From NCBI GenBank assembly GCA_028282685.1, contig JANQHK010000094.1, forward strand, positions 28,064 to 92,063: 64,000 bases of DNA, given 5' to 3'. Under the pieces are notes generated by a model, which made no database searches, was not told the origin of the DNA, and worked only from the letters and a program-made list of their open reading frames with translations. Origin of the DNA: Phycisphaeraceae bacterium (lineage in GTDB: Bacteria > Planctomycetota > Phycisphaerae > Phycisphaerales > Zrk34). Position numbers and translations under genes: made by a program. Positions 1 through 9,750 of this stretch are shown piece by piece; position 1 is the stretch's first letter, and every line of letters starts with the position of its first letter.

Positions 1-1062
1 ATGGTGATGCAGCGGCGCGCAACGGAAGATGCGTGAGCCGCGCGACAGTTTGAAGTAGCCGATCTGCATGATGACGCTGAGCGTTTCGGCCACGAGCACG
101 CCGCCGATCAGCACGAGCAGGATTTCCTGTCGAATCACCACCGCCAGGTAGCCGATCAATCCGCCCAGCGGCAACGAGCCGGTGTCGCCCATGAAGACCT
201 GCGCCGGATGGCAGTTGTACCAGAGGAAACCGAGGCAGGCCCCGACCATGGCGCCGGCGATGACGGCCAATTCCGTGGAGCCGGGGATGTGCGGGATCAA
301 CAGGAACTGCGCCCAGCGCTGCAAGCCCGCCGCCAGGCAAAGCACCATGAAGGCGAAAGCGACGATGGCCATGATGCCGCTGGCCAGCCCGTCCATGCCA
401 TCGGTGAGATTCACCGCGTTGGATGAACCGGTGATCACGAAAATGCTCAGCAGTCCGAACCCCCAGAGCGTTAACTCGACCAAGCCGGGGGCTGGATCGT
501 TGGTGCCGGGGATGAAGGTGCGCTGGAAGGGCAAGCCGAGCAGCCGGGTCTGCTCGTTGTTATAGCCGTACTGATAGATGAAGAAACCCAGCAACAGCGC
601 GAGCCCAACCTGGAAGACGAGTTTTTCCCACATGTGCAGGCCCTGCCGGGAACCGGGGGCGCGGCGGGCGCTGGTGAGCTTCAGCCAATCGTCCACACCA
701 CCCAACACGGCCAGCCAGACCAGACAGAGCAGTCCCATCACGACGTAGAAGTTGGTGATATCGGCCAGGAGCAACGCAGTGACGCCGATCGCCGCGGCAA
801 TGAGCACACCGCCCATCGTGGGTGTGGCGGCCTTCTGGCGCGTCAGACGGTTGAGATCGGCGTGGTCGAATTCGGGGCTGTCTCCGATTTTCTGCTTGAT
901 CAGCCAACGGATGGTGCGCCCGCCCATGGTGACCACAATCCCGAACGCCAGGATGACCGCCGCCACCGCGCGGAACTCCGCCTGGTCGAGCACCATGAGC
1001 ACCTTGTAGACCAGGTAATCGTCAAGCCATTCACGAAACCAATTGAACAGGTTGTAGATCAT
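1..1062 (-). CDS. mraY: Phospho-N-acetylmuramoyl-pentapeptide transferase MraY (3' end outside window)
   Basis: Integral membrane enzyme that transfers phospho-MurNAc-pentapeptide from UDP to undecaprenyl phosphate, giving lipid I. The frame is open from the ATG at 1062 to the left edge, so 354 residues are visible and the C-terminus is missing. MraY landmarks seen: TPTMGG near residue 80, the DD pair at 124-125, NLTDGMDGLA near 215-225, MGDTGSLPLGG near 290, and the terminal APLHHH of the HHH motif at the edge. Several hydrophobic helices are evident. Its ATG overlaps the murF stop by four bases (ATGA), so the two genes are probably translationally coupled. Very secure family call. Confidence 0.95.
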   Translation of the reverse strand, partial: MIYNLFNWFREWLDDYLVYKVLMVLDQAEFRAVAAVILAFGIVVTMGGRTIRWLIKQKIGDSPEFDHADLNRLTRQKAATPTMGGVLIAAAIGVTALLLADITNFYVVMGLLCLVWLAVLGGVDDWLKLTSARRAPGSRQGLHMWEKLVFQVGLALLLGFFIYQYGYNNEQTRLLGLPFQRTFIPGTNDPAPGLVELTLWGFGLLSIFVITGSSNAVNLTDGMDGLASGIMAIVAFAFMVLCLAAGLQRWAQFLLIPHIPGSTELAVIAGAMVGACLGFLWYNCHPAQVFMGDTGSLPLGGLIGYLAVVIRQEILLVLIGGVLVAETLSVIMQIGYFKLSRGSRIFRCAPLHHH

Positions 1063-2498
1063 GAACCGTTCTTTGTTTCCGAAACCGAAGCGGATGTTCC
1101 GAAGCGGGCTTCGATGGCCGGGACCAGACGCTCCAAAGCGGTGTCGCGCGAGCCCTTGATCAGCACCACGTCCCCGGCCTGTAACAGGTCGGCAATGCGC
1201 GCGGGCAGATCACCGGACCATTGGTCAAAGCCATGCACGCGTTGCGGGCCAAGTCGCTCGGCGGCGCGTTCACGGGCCGCCTGCATGCGCCGGCCGATGC
1301 AGATCACCAGATCGAATGCGTGTTTGACCAGTGCCTTGCCCACCTGTTGATGCGCGGCCTGCTCCTGCGATCCCAATTCAAGCATGTCGCCCAGCACCGC
1401 GATGCGCCGCCCCGCCGCCGGATGCTCAGCCAACACCCCCAGCGCCGCAGTCATCGAATCGGGATTGGCGTTGTAGGCATCGTTGATGATGGTCACGGCC
1501 TTCTCTCCGGCGCCGCACCGTTGCGTCTGCAATCGCATGGCGGGCAGTTCCACCTGCTTCAATCCTTCGGCGATCTGTTCGTCGGTGAGGTTCATGTGGC
1601 GCCCCACCGCCACCGCGGCCATCGCGTTGGTCGCACTGTGTCGGCCCAGAGTCGGCAGCATGTAGCTGGCGCGCTCGTTGATTTCAAACTGCGCGCCGTG
1701 CGGCGTCGGCTGGTAATCGGTCAGGCGAAGATCGCACTCAGCGGTTTGGCCGAAGGTGATCAGGGAGCGCAGGGGCTTGAGATGCGGGCGCAGCGGTTCG
1801 CTGTCGCCGTTGACAATGGCCAGCCCGTCGTCGCGCAGGTGCGACAGCAGCGAGGCCTTTTCCCTGGCGATGGTGTCGGTATCGATCAGCTTGTCGGTGT
1901 GGGCCGGTCCGATGTGGGTGATGATGGCGATGTCCGGCTCGATCCAGCGCGCCAGGCGCGAGATTTCACCGGGCGCGCTGGTGCCGGCTTCGACGACGAC
2001 GTAACGATCGGTCGGTCGCACGGAAAGCAATGTCAGCGGGACGCCGATGTGATTGTTGTAACTGTGGGGACTGGCGATGCCGCGGAAGGCCGTGCCCAGC
2101 ACGGCGTGGATCATCTGGCGCGTGGTCGTTTTGCCGACGGAACCGGTGATCGCAATCACGCGTGCGGCGAAACCGCGCCGGTAGTGCGCCGCCAACCGAC
2201 CCAGCGCCCCCAGCGTATCGTCCACCAGCAACACGTAAGCGCCGCGCAAATCGAGCGTCTGCACCGCGTCTTCACGCTGCACGATCAACAGCGGCGAGCC
2301 GGCGTCGACCGCTTTTTGCAGAAAATCGTGACCGTCGAAGTTCGGCCCGACTAAGGCGCAGAAGGCCTGCCCGGCTTGCAGAGTGCGCGTGTCGGTGCTC
2401 AGACCGGTCAGCTCCATCTCGGCCGGATCGGGCTCGGGACGAACCAGCCAGCGGCCGGCGGTCACCTCACGAAATGTCTGCGGTAGCCAAAAGCTCAT
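1059..2498 (-). CDS. murF: UDP-MurNAc-tripeptide--D-Ala-D-Ala ligase MurF
   Basis: Cytoplasmic Mur ligase that adds D-Ala-D-Ala to UDP-MurNAc-tripeptide. The 479-residue length is normal for MurF. An N-terminal Mur domain is followed by the ATP-binding P-loop GSVGKTTT at residues 119-126, then an INDAYNANPDSM segment, the MurF signature of the Mur ligase central and C-terminal domains. It sits between murE and mraY with ATGA overlaps on both sides (2495-2498 and 1059-1062), a standard dcw-type arrangement. Call and start are both well supported. Confidence 0.95.
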   Translation of the reverse strand: MSFWLPQTFREVTAGRWLVRPEPDPAEMELTGLSTDTRTLQAGQAFCALVGPNFDGHDFLQKAVDAGSPLLIVQREDAVQTLDLRGAYVLLVDDTLGALGRLAAHYRRGFAARVIAITGSVGKTTTRQMIHAVLGTAFRGIASPHSYNNHIGVPLTLLSVRPTDRYVVVEAGTSAPGEISRLARWIEPDIAIITHIGPAHTDKLIDTDTIAREKASLLSHLRDDGLAIVNGDSEPLRPHLKPLRSLITFGQTAECDLRLTDYQPTPHGAQFEINERASYMLPTLGRHSATNAMAAVAVGRHMNLTDEQIAEGLKQVELPAMRLQTQRCGAGEKAVTIINDAYNANPDSMTAALGVLAEHPAAGRRIAVLGDMLELGSQEQAAHQQVGKALVKHAFDLVICIGRRMQAARERAAERLGPQRVHGFDQWSGDLPARIADLLQAGDVVLIKGSRDTALERLVPAIEARFGTSASVSETKNGS

Positions 2499-3961
2499 GC
2501 CATGTCCGCCATGCTCTGCAACGCGCGGCGCGCTTCGGTGCGATCATCGAACGGCTGTCTTTCACTGCCGATGATCTGGTACGTCTCGTGCCCTTTGCCG
2601 GCCAGCAACACCACGTCGCCCGGCTCGGCCCCAGCTACAGCGCGACGGATGGCGGCGCGGCGATCGACCTCGATCGTCACCGCATCGCGCTTCCCATCCG
2701 GCACGCTCTTGAGAATATCGGCGATGATCGCCTGCGGATCTTCGGTGCGCGGATTGTCGCTGGTCACGATGATATCGTCCGCCAGTGCGCACGCCACTTT
2801 CGCCATGCGCGGCCGCTTGGTGTCATCGCGATCGCCCCCGCAGCCGAACATCACACGTAGCCGCCGGTCCGTCACCGGGCGCAGGGCCTGCAACACGTTG
2901 CGCAACGCATCGTCGGTGTGGGCGTAATCGACGACCACCGTGAACGGCGCGCCGGCTGCGCTGACGCGTTCCAGGCGACCGGGAACCGATGGCATGCTTT
3001 GGATGGCCGATTCAACCGACTTCAAGCCAACGCAATCCACGCCCGACACTCCCACTGCCGCCAATAAATTCGCCACGTTATGCCGACCCATCAGCGGCAA
3101 CGTGAATTCACACGACTTATCAGTAAAATCGATTCGCAGACGAGTGCCGTCTGCACCGCTATTGAGAATTTGTGCAAACAAGCGTGCTTCGCTCTGCTCC
3201 AACGAATACCCAAGCACGCCTTTATGCTTTAAATCGCAAATCCGATCAGCCCAGGGATCGTCCAGATTGACAATCCTCGTGCCACATCGCGTAAACAACT
3301 TCGCCTTCGCCGCAGCGTAATCTTCCATCGTGTTGTGATAGTCCAGGTGATCTCCGGACAAATTGGTGAACACGGCGACGTCGAAATCCAATCCATCGCA
3401 GCGGCCCTGCTCCAATGCGTGTGAACTGCATTCCATCACGCACGCCTCGTAGCCGTTATCCACCATCGTCGCCAGCGTGGCGCTCAGTTCGATCGCGCCG
3501 GGCGTGGTGAGATCGGCCGGGCGCGTTTCCGCCCCGTCATCCACCTCAATGGTCGTCATCATGCCGCACTTTCGCCCCGCGGCGTTCAGCAGGTGGCGGA
3601 CCATGTACGCGGTGGTCGTTTTGCCGTTGGTTCCCGTGATACCGATCAGGGTCAGCTTGCGCGAGGGGCGCCCGTAGAACCGCTCAGCCAATTCGCCCAG
3701 CAGCGCCGAGGCATTTTGCGTCCACAGTAACGTAACACCTGATGGGACAGACACATCCCGCTCGGCAAGGACAGCCGCGGCCCCGGCTTGCAGGGCCGAT
3801 GCGACGTAGGCATGGCCATCGCTGTCGTGCCCCTTGCGCGCGACAAACAGCGCCCCCGGCGTCACCCGACGGGAATCGTCGGCCAGGCCGGCCACATCGC
3901 AATCCACCGGGCCGGACATCGGCTCAATCGGAAGTTTCTCAATCAACGCTTCGATGCGCAT
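2495..3961 (-). CDS. murE: UDP-MurNAc-tripeptide synthetase MurE, meso-diaminopimelate type
   Basis: Mur ligase that adds the third stem-peptide residue to UDP-MurNAc-L-Ala-D-Glu. Of normal length at 488 residues, with the P-loop GTNGKTTT at 110-117. The C-terminal domain carries DNPRTEDP near residue 405; the DNPR motif is the family marker for meso-diaminopimelate as substrate, so an A2pm-type peptidoglycan is inferred. The first gene of the visible murE-murF-mraY run. It starts at ATG 3961 and is divergent from the sensor gene at 4130, leaving about 168 bp for both promoters. Confidence 0.95.
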   Translation of the reverse strand: MRIEALIEKLPIEPMSGPVDCDVAGLADDSRRVTPGALFVARKGHDSDGHAYVASALQAGAAAVLAERDVSVPSGVTLLWTQNASALLGELAERFYGRPSRKLTLIGITGTNGKTTTAYMVRHLLNAAGRKCGMMTTIEVDDGAETRPADLTTPGAIELSATLATMVDNGYEACVMECSSHALEQGRCDGLDFDVAVFTNLSGDHLDYHNTMEDYAAAKAKLFTRCGTRIVNLDDPWADRICDLKHKGVLGYSLEQSEARLFAQILNSGADGTRLRIDFTDKSCEFTLPLMGRHNVANLLAAVGVSGVDCVGLKSVESAIQSMPSVPGRLERVSAAGAPFTVVVDYAHTDDALRNVLQALRPVTDRRLRVMFGCGGDRDDTKRPRMAKVACALADDIIVTSDNPRTEDPQAIIADILKSVPDGKRDAVTIEVDRRAAIRRAVAGAEPGDVVLLAGKGHETYQIIGSERQPFDDRTEARRALQSMADMA

Positions 3962-4129
3962 GGGACAACCATTGCTTTTACGGAGCCCAAAATCCTTGGC
4001 ATTATCGGCCCGAGGCGCGTGGTTTCGACAAATATCAGTCGCGGACCCGTGCTGGTCGATAAAACACTGGACGCCGTAACCGCCGGAGGTATGATGTCCT
4101 GCGGAGAGGCCAGAAAGACGGACAATTGC

Positions 4130-5881
4130 ATGAGTGACGACAAGCCACGCGTTCTGGTTCTAGCCGGCAAGAGCACCGCCCAGCAGGGCTTGGTGGAAGC
4201 TCTCGCCCCGTTCTTCCAGGTCGATGTTTTTGAGAATGCCGACGAGGCGATCGGCTCATTGCGCCACGAAATGTACGCGGCGATCTTCGCCGACGTCGGC
4301 GACTACCTTCCGCTGGAGCGCACGCTCTTCGACCGCCAGGCCTCGCTTGTGCTCAACACGATCGGCGAGGGGGTGTGCATCGTCGACGACACCGGCGTGT
4401 GCGTCTGGGCGAATAACAAAATGCGCTCCTTCCCGCCCGAAGTGTACGACCGTGTGAAGCAGACGTGCATTTCAGCCCAATCGATTTTCTCCCGGCAGGT
4501 CAGTCCGCATCACGGCAAAACACACGAAACGCCGCGCATGCGAAGCAAGAAATACGGCTTCCAGGTCGGCAACGATCGTTACTTCGAGATGATCGTCTCG
4601 CCGATCGTGGACGAGCAGATGCACATCCACCAGGTGGTGGCGGTGGTCTGGGACGCTTCGAGCGGTCGTCGGCTTCAGCAGAAGATCGACGCCATCGACG
4701 CCGCCGGACGCGAACTGGTGCGACTGGAATCCGAGGCGGTGTGCAAGATGAACGTCGGCCAGCGTCTCAAGCTGCTGGAAGACAAGATCATCAAGTTCAC
4801 CAGCGACCTGCTGCATTTCGATCACTTCTGCATCCGTCTGCTCAACAAGCGCACCAACAAACTGGAACTGGTGATGGCCAAGGGCCTGCCGCCCGAGGCA
4901 TTGGAAGTGGATCTCTACGCCCAGCCCGAGGGCAACGGCATCAGCGGTTATGTCGCCGCCACCGGCCGCAGCTACATCTGTCACGATGTCGAAAAAGATC
5001 CCCGCTACGTGCTGGGACTATCGCATGCGAAAAGTTCACTGACCGTCCCGCTCCGCCTGCAGGACAAGGTGATCGGCGTCTTCAACATCGAATCGTCCGA
5101 GCCCGGCGCTTTCAATGAAGACGACCGCCAGTTCGCCGAGATTTTCGCCCGCAACGTCGCCGTCGCCCTGAACATTCTCGATCTGCTGGTCGTGGAGCGG
5201 TACACCACCACCGGACGTCTGGCCGATTCCGTGGCCCGGGAAATCTCCGCCCCGCTCAACGACATCGTCACCGAAACCCAGACCCTGATCGACGATTACA
5301 TCGGCGACGACCAGATGCGCCGGCGCCTGGGCAGTGTGCTCGATCACGTGGAACAGATTCGCCAGGCCATGCGCGATGTCGGCGGCGCGCCGAAAACCAT
5401 TCTCGGCTCGGCCGATGTTTCCGAGGACGCCGATGCGTCGCTGGAAGGCAAGCGCATTCTGGTAGCCGACGATGAAGAGAATATCCGCCAGACGCTATGC
5501 GACGTGTTGACCAAAATGGGCGCCACCGCATTCGACGCAGCCGACGGTCACCAGGCCGTGACCATCATCGACCGCGAAGTGCTCGACCTGGTGATCTCCG
5601 ATATCCGCATGCCCCACCGCAACGGCTACGAGATTTTCTCCGCCTCCCAGCGTCGCGACGCCACCCTGCCGGTGATCCTGATGACCGGCTTCGGATACGA
5701 TCCGCACCACTCGGTGGTCCGCGCCTCGCAGGAAGGTTTGCATTCGGTGCTGTTCAAGCCCTTCAAGATCGACCAGATGCTCGAGGACGTGCGCAAGGCG
5801 TTGGGCATCGAGGACGAGCCAGCCCCATCCCCCGCCCCCGATCAGGCCGCCGAATCCGCCGAGCCCACCGAAGAGGCCTGA
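4130..5881 (+). CDS. PAS/GAF response-regulator protein with a degenerate histidine-kinase dimerisation helix
   Basis: About 583 residues. The N-terminal 65 residues resemble a receiver-like fold, followed by a PAS-like segment (about 70-190, including CIVDDTGVCVWAN) and a GAF domain (about 200-355). A HisKA-like helix pair lies at about 360-425, and a full C-terminal receiver domain begins near 437 (ILVADDEEN, phospho-acceptor Asp about 491 in VISDIRMP, and the Lys of LFKPFK). No ATPase domain follows. In the HisKA-like stretch the usual His is Arg370 (VAREISAPL), so it cannot autophosphorylate by the normal route. ATG 4130 was chosen because the reading frame upstream runs into the murE promoter region; ATG 4091 or 4094, just after GGAGGT, is an alternative. 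The output is not evident from the sequence. Confidence 0.85.
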   Translation: MSDDKPRVLVLAGKSTAQQGLVEALAPFFQVDVFENADEAIGSLRHEMYAAIFADVGDYLPLERTLFDRQASLVLNTIGEGVCIVDDTGVCVWANNKMRSFPPEVYDRVKQTCISAQSIFSRQVSPHHGKTHETPRMRSKKYGFQVGNDRYFEMIVSPIVDEQMHIHQVVAVVWDASSGRRLQQKIDAIDAAGRELVRLESEAVCKMNVGQRLKLLEDKIIKFTSDLLHFDHFCIRLLNKRTNKLELVMAKGLPPEALEVDLYAQPEGNGISGYVAATGRSYICHDVEKDPRYVLGLSHAKSSLTVPLRLQDKVIGVFNIESSEPGAFNEDDRQFAEIFARNVAVALNILDLLVVERYTTTGRLADSVAREISAPLNDIVTETQTLIDDYIGDDQMRRRLGSVLDHVEQIRQAMRDVGGAPKTILGSADVSEDADASLEGKRILVADDEENIRQTLCDVLTKMGATAFDAADGHQAVTIIDREVLDLVISDIRMPHRNGYEIFSASQRRDATLPVILMTGFGYDPHHSVVRASQEGLHSVLFKPFKIDQMLEDVRKALGIEDEPAPSPAPDQAAESAEPTEEA

Positions 5882-5888
5882 TGCATCG

Positions 5889-6926
5889 TCAGGACTTCGA
5901 GGTGCGCGCCGCATCAAATCCCACCAGTCGCTCAGTTCGTTCGTCCCAGAGCTTCAAACGCGGACAACGCAAGCTGGAGCGCAGGGTCAATGCGGGAATG
6001 TCCAATAGTTCCGGATGGGAATCGAGGCATGCCTGAAGCCGGTAGTTGGGAATGCGGCTGTCGAGATGGTGGATGTGATGCAGACCAATGTTGCCGGTGA
6101 ACCACTGCAACAGTTTCGGCAGGCGATAATAGCTGCTGCCCCGCAAGGAAGCGTGGACGCGGTCCCATTGCGCGCTGCGTTTCCAGTAGGTGGGATCGAA
6201 CTGGTGTTGGACGTAGAACATCCACACGCCCAGCGTGGCCGCAATCACCCAGACGGGGCCAAAGATCATCAACATCTCCAACCAGCCCATCCATGCGCCC
6301 AGGCCGACCAGCCACGCCGCCAGGCCGAGATTCGTCAGCCGGATGCTCAGCCGTTCTTTCTTTCGATCGCGCGGAGTGAATAAAGCAGTCCGAAAGCGCA
6401 CGGCAAACAGAAGCGTGGGAAACACACCGAACAACACCAGCGGATGGCGATACAGGCGGTAACCCAACCGTCCCCACCACCCGAGCCGGCGGTATTCGTC
6501 CACGGTGAGCGTCATGACATCGCCATCGCCGCGGCGGTCGAGATCGCCGTTGGAGGCATGGTGCAGGGCGTGGTCGTGTCGCCAGTCGTAATAGGGCGTG
6601 AAGGTGAGCAGCCCGAGAAGGGAACCGACCAGGTGATTGGCCCGCTGCGCCGGAAAGAACGAGCCGTGTCCGCAATCGTGCTGGAAGATGAACAGGCGGA
6701 CCAGCAGCCCCGCCGCCGGCAAGGCCAGCAATACCACCAACAAATAGCTGATCTCCAGTCCCAGCCGCATCAACACGATCAACGCGACAAACGCCCCCAA
6801 CGTCGAGAGCAACTGCCACAGGGCCGTCCACCATACCGGACGGCGAAATGGCGACAACAGCTTACGAATTTCACCGGCCGAAAGTGAACCGATAGCGTTT
6901 TGCGAGGGTGCGCAGACTGTTGTCAT
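5889..6926 (-). CDS. Membrane fatty acid desaturase
   Basis: Di-iron membrane desaturase of the FA_desaturase family, 345 residues. The three histidine boxes are visible: HDCGH at 83-87, HDHALHH at 117-123 and HHIHH near 297-301, with hydrophobic spans at about 35-55, 58-80 and 195-235. Such enzymes insert double bonds into acyl lipids and adjust membrane fluidity; the exact position of desaturation cannot be read from the sequence. It converges with the sensor gene, with only seven bases between stops. The start at ATG 6926 precedes a plausible cytoplasmic N-terminus. Confidence 0.9.
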   Translation of the reverse strand: MTTVCAPSQNAIGSLSAGEIRKLLSPFRRPVWWTALWQLLSTLGAFVALIVLMRLGLEISYLLVVLLALPAAGLLVRLFIFQHDCGHGSFFPAQRANHLVGSLLGLLTFTPYYDWRHDHALHHASNGDLDRRGDGDVMTLTVDEYRRLGWWGRLGYRLYRHPLVLFGVFPTLLFAVRFRTALFTPRDRKKERLSIRLTNLGLAAWLVGLGAWMGWLEMLMIFGPVWVIAATLGVWMFYVQHQFDPTYWKRSAQWDRVHASLRGSSYYRLPKLLQWFTGNIGLHHIHHLDSRIPNYRLQACLDSHPELLDIPALTLRSSLRCPRLKLWDERTERLVGFDAARTSKS

Positions 6927-7009
6927 GGCTGGGTACTCGCCGGGTTGGCCGGATTATAGACCTGTCATCCGCGGCGGGCGCGTAGAGGTGATTTCAATAC
7001 GTGAATCCA

Positions 7010-7044
7010 CCCACCTTGCCCTTCGAGCGCAGGTGGGGCGCCCG
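7010..7044. repeat. Hairpin repeat, copy 1
   Basis: Inverted repeat CCCACCT (7010-7016) / AGGTGGG (7031-7037) in the 151-bp gap between the desaturase and pyrG. It shares CCCTTCGA and GTGGGGCGCCC, in the same order, with the hairpin at 58204-58249, which suggests a dispersed palindromic element. It could also act as a terminator for pyrG on the minus strand, though it lacks a U-run. Confidence 0.5.
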
Positions 7045-7077
7045 GCTTCGTGCCTTATGCCTTCGTGCCGTCTGTGT

Positions 7078-8877
7078 TTACGCCGGCTGTTTGGCCGTGG
7101 CGGCAAGCCAGCGTTTGGAGATGTCGGCAGGGTTGACCTGGGGATGGCGACGGCGGACGGCCGCGGCTACCAGACCCATGAACATCGGCGACGGATGCAG
7201 CGGGCGGCTGGTCAGTTCCGGGTGGAACTGGCTTCCCACGAAATAGGGATGCACCGCCGTGGGCAGTTCCAGGAACTGCATGATGGGATGTTCGGGGTGA
7301 CGACCGGAGAAGACCAGCCCCTTCTTTTCGAACACGGGGATGTATTGCGGATCGACTTCGTAACGATGACGGAAGCGCCGCCGCACGGTCGGCTTGTTAT
7401 CAAAGAGAAACGCGGCGAGGGTGTCCGGGTGGATTTGCACGTCCTTGCCACCGAGGCGCATGTTGCCGCCGAGCCCTTCGATTTCTTTCTGCTCAGGCAG
7501 GAGACTGATGACCGGATGCTCGCATTTTTCGTTGAACTCGGTGGAACCGGATCCGCTCAGTCCGCAGACGTTGCGGGCAAACTCGATCACGGCCATCTGG
7601 AATCCCAGGCAGATGCCCAGGTAGGGAACCAGTTGCTCGCGGCAGTAGCGCACGCAGGCGATCTTTCCTTCGGTGCCGCGCAGACCGAAGCCGCCGGGAA
7701 CGATCACGCCGTCCAGCCCCTCCAGGCCCCCGGCAATGGCCGAGCCGTCCAGTGAATCCATTTCGGTGGTGTCGAGCCAATGCAGGCGGACGGTGGCGTT
7801 GAGATGCGTGCCGCAGTGTTCCAGAGCTTTATCAATGGAGGCGTAAGCATCGCGCAGGGCGGCGTATTTGCCGGTGATGCCGATGTTGACTTCGTATTTG
7901 CGCTCGCCGGTCAGTCGGGTGACGAATCCGTGCCAGGTTTTACGGGCTTTGTCTTCGTAAGCGGGTTTGACGCGATTGTGCAGATCGAGAATCGAGAGGA
8001 TTTCCAGGTCCTGCCCGCCGAGGTGAATGTCTTCGGGGATGGAATAGATCGACGCGCGATCGTGCATGGAGAAGACGCGGCGGATCGGCACGTTGGTGAA
8101 CATGGCGATCTTCTCGCGCACCTTCTCGTTGAGCGGGTTTTCGCAGCGGCAGGCGACCATGTGGGGCTGGATGCCCAGTTCCATCAGGCGCTTGATGCCG
8201 AGTTGGGCGGCCTTGGATTTCTGCTCGCCCAGGGTCGGGGGTTCGAGAATGTACGTCAGCGCCACGAAACAGACCGATCCCGCCCCTTCCTCGAAGGCCA
8301 ACTCACGCAGGGCTTCGAGGTAAAATGCATTCTCGAAGTCGCCCACCGTTCCGCCCACCTCGACGAACACCACATCGGCGTTCTGCTTCACCGCCAAGTT
8401 GCGCAGCAGGTACTTCACCTCGCCGGTGACGTGGGGAATCATCTGCACATCGCGCCCGAGGTATCCGCCGTGGCGTTCCTTGTCGAGCACGTGCCGGTAA
8501 ACCTGCCCGGAGGTGACGAAGTTGTCGGCGGTGAGGTTCTGGTCGAGCAGCCGCTCGTAGGTGCCCAGGTCCATGTCGGTCTCGGTGCCGTCGTCGAGGA
8601 CGAACACCTCGCCGTGGCGGTAGGGATTGAGCGTGCCCGAATCGAGATTGAGGTAGCCCTCCATCTTGATCGGGGCGATGCGCAGTCCTTTATCCTTGAG
8701 CAGTTTGGCCAGCGAACTGGAAAAGATGCCCTTGCCCAGGCCGCTGATGACGGTTCCCATCACGACGACGAACTTGTGGTGTCCGCGGCGATAGCCGTCG
8801 GGAAGCGGCGAGAAAAACTCGGTTTCAATCGTTTTGGCGCCAACCTCGGCGAGAATGTTGTTTGATTCGGTGGGCAT
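7078..8877 (-). CDS. pyrG: CTP synthase
   Basis: Makes CTP from UTP, ATP and glutamine. 599 residues, somewhat longer than the usual 535-550 because of an N-terminal extension of about 35 residues before VVVMGTVISGLGKGI. The synthetase half includes HGEVFVLDDGTETDMDLG and VEVGGTVGDFEN. The glutaminase half has the nucleophile motif GICLGFQ and a C-terminal HPELTSRP. The usual KxDPY nucleotide-site motif reads KMEGY here and SSLGKG reads SGLGKG, so it is a divergent member. It follows kdsB by 55 bp, a common pairing that supplies CTP for CMP-Kdo. Confidence 0.93.
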   Translation of the reverse strand: MPTESNNILAEVGAKTIETEFFSPLPDGYRRGHHKFVVVMGTVISGLGKGIFSSSLAKLLKDKGLRIAPIKMEGYLNLDSGTLNPYRHGEVFVLDDGTETDMDLGTYERLLDQNLTADNFVTSGQVYRHVLDKERHGGYLGRDVQMIPHVTGEVKYLLRNLAVKQNADVVFVEVGGTVGDFENAFYLEALRELAFEEGAGSVCFVALTYILEPPTLGEQKSKAAQLGIKRLMELGIQPHMVACRCENPLNEKVREKIAMFTNVPIRRVFSMHDRASIYSIPEDIHLGGQDLEILSILDLHNRVKPAYEDKARKTWHGFVTRLTGERKYEVNIGITGKYAALRDAYASIDKALEHCGTHLNATVRLHWLDTTEMDSLDGSAIAGGLEGLDGVIVPGGFGLRGTEGKIACVRYCREQLVPYLGICLGFQMAVIEFARNVCGLSGSGSTEFNEKCEHPVISLLPEQKEIEGLGGNMRLGGKDVQIHPDTLAAFLFDNKPTVRRRFRHRYEVDPQYIPVFEKKGLVFSGRHPEHPIMQFLELPTAVHPYFVGSQFHPELTSRPLHPSPMFMGLVAAAVRRRHPQVNPADISKRWLAATAKQPA

Positions 8878-8932
8878 GTCTTACTGTAACACGCCCGCAG
8901 TGCGGTTGACAAGTGCCGATGAAAAATCGTCA

Positions 8933-9682
8933 TCACGCGCGCGGCTCGGCCCGCCACTGCTGAACGAACTGCTCGTATTGTTCGGGGGTGTCGATGCCGT
9001 GGTGGGCGGCGGAACGGACGGCCACGCCGATCGGATATCCGTGCTCCAGCGCCCGCAACTGCTCGAGTTTTTCGGCCCGCTCGGCTGGAGTCGGCTCCAG
9101 CGCGATGTAGGTGGCCAGAAACGGACGCCGGTAGGCGTACAGACCGATGTGCTTGAGAAGCCGGGCATCGGGCGGGGAAGATTGCGGATCGCGTACGTGC
9201 GGAACGACGCTGCGCGAGAAGTACAGCGCCCTGCCCCGTCGATCGAGCACCACCTTGACGATGTTCGGATCGGACGGATTCTCACCTTCGACAAAGGGCG
9301 AAGCGATGGTGGCCATCGGTTCATCGCCGCCGCGCAAACGTTCGACCGCCGCATCAATCAGGCCCGGTTCGATCATCGGCTCGTCGCCCTGCACGTTGAC
9401 GATGCAATCGATTTCTTCGCCAAGCGTCTCGGCCACCTCGGCGATGCGCGCCGTGCCGTTGGGATGATCGGGACGTGTCATGGCGGCTTCGTAGCCGTGG
9501 GTCTCTGCGGCCTGTGCGATTCGCCGGTCGTCGGTGGCGATGATCACGCGGCTGATGCAATCGGCGGCGGCGGCGCGCGCGGCAACGTGACAAATCAGCG
9601 GCAATCCCGTGCGATCCAGCAGCGGCTTGCCGGGCAGGCGCGTCGACGCATACCGAGCGGGAATCAGAGCGACCACAGACAT
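8933..9682 (-). CDS. kdsB: 3-deoxy-manno-octulosonate cytidylyltransferase (CMP-Kdo synthetase)
   Basis: Activates Kdo with CTP for lipopolysaccharide inner-core synthesis in the cytoplasm. The 249-residue length is typical. It opens with VALIPARYASTRLPGKPL, the nucleotidyltransferase signature of KdsB, followed by IIATDD, NGTARIAEVAE and VNVQGDEPMI, where the Asp binds metal. It lies immediately upstream of pyrG on the same strand. Its presence implies an outer membrane with Kdo-containing LPS. Confidence 0.95.
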   Translation of the reverse strand: MSVVALIPARYASTRLPGKPLLDRTGLPLICHVAARAAAADCISRVIIATDDRRIAQAAETHGYEAAMTRPDHPNGTARIAEVAETLGEEIDCIVNVQGDEPMIEPGLIDAAVERLRGGDEPMATIASPFVEGENPSDPNIVKVVLDRRGRALYFSRSVVPHVRDPQSSPPDARLLKHIGLYAYRRPFLATYIALEPTPAERAEKLEQLRALEHGYPIGVAVRSAAHHGIDTPEQYEQFVQQWRAEPRA

Positions 9683-9750
9683 GGGAATATCCCAGATTTG
9701 ATTGTCAGATTTCAGAACGCGGACCGTTGAACAGAAATCCGGCGGAGCAA

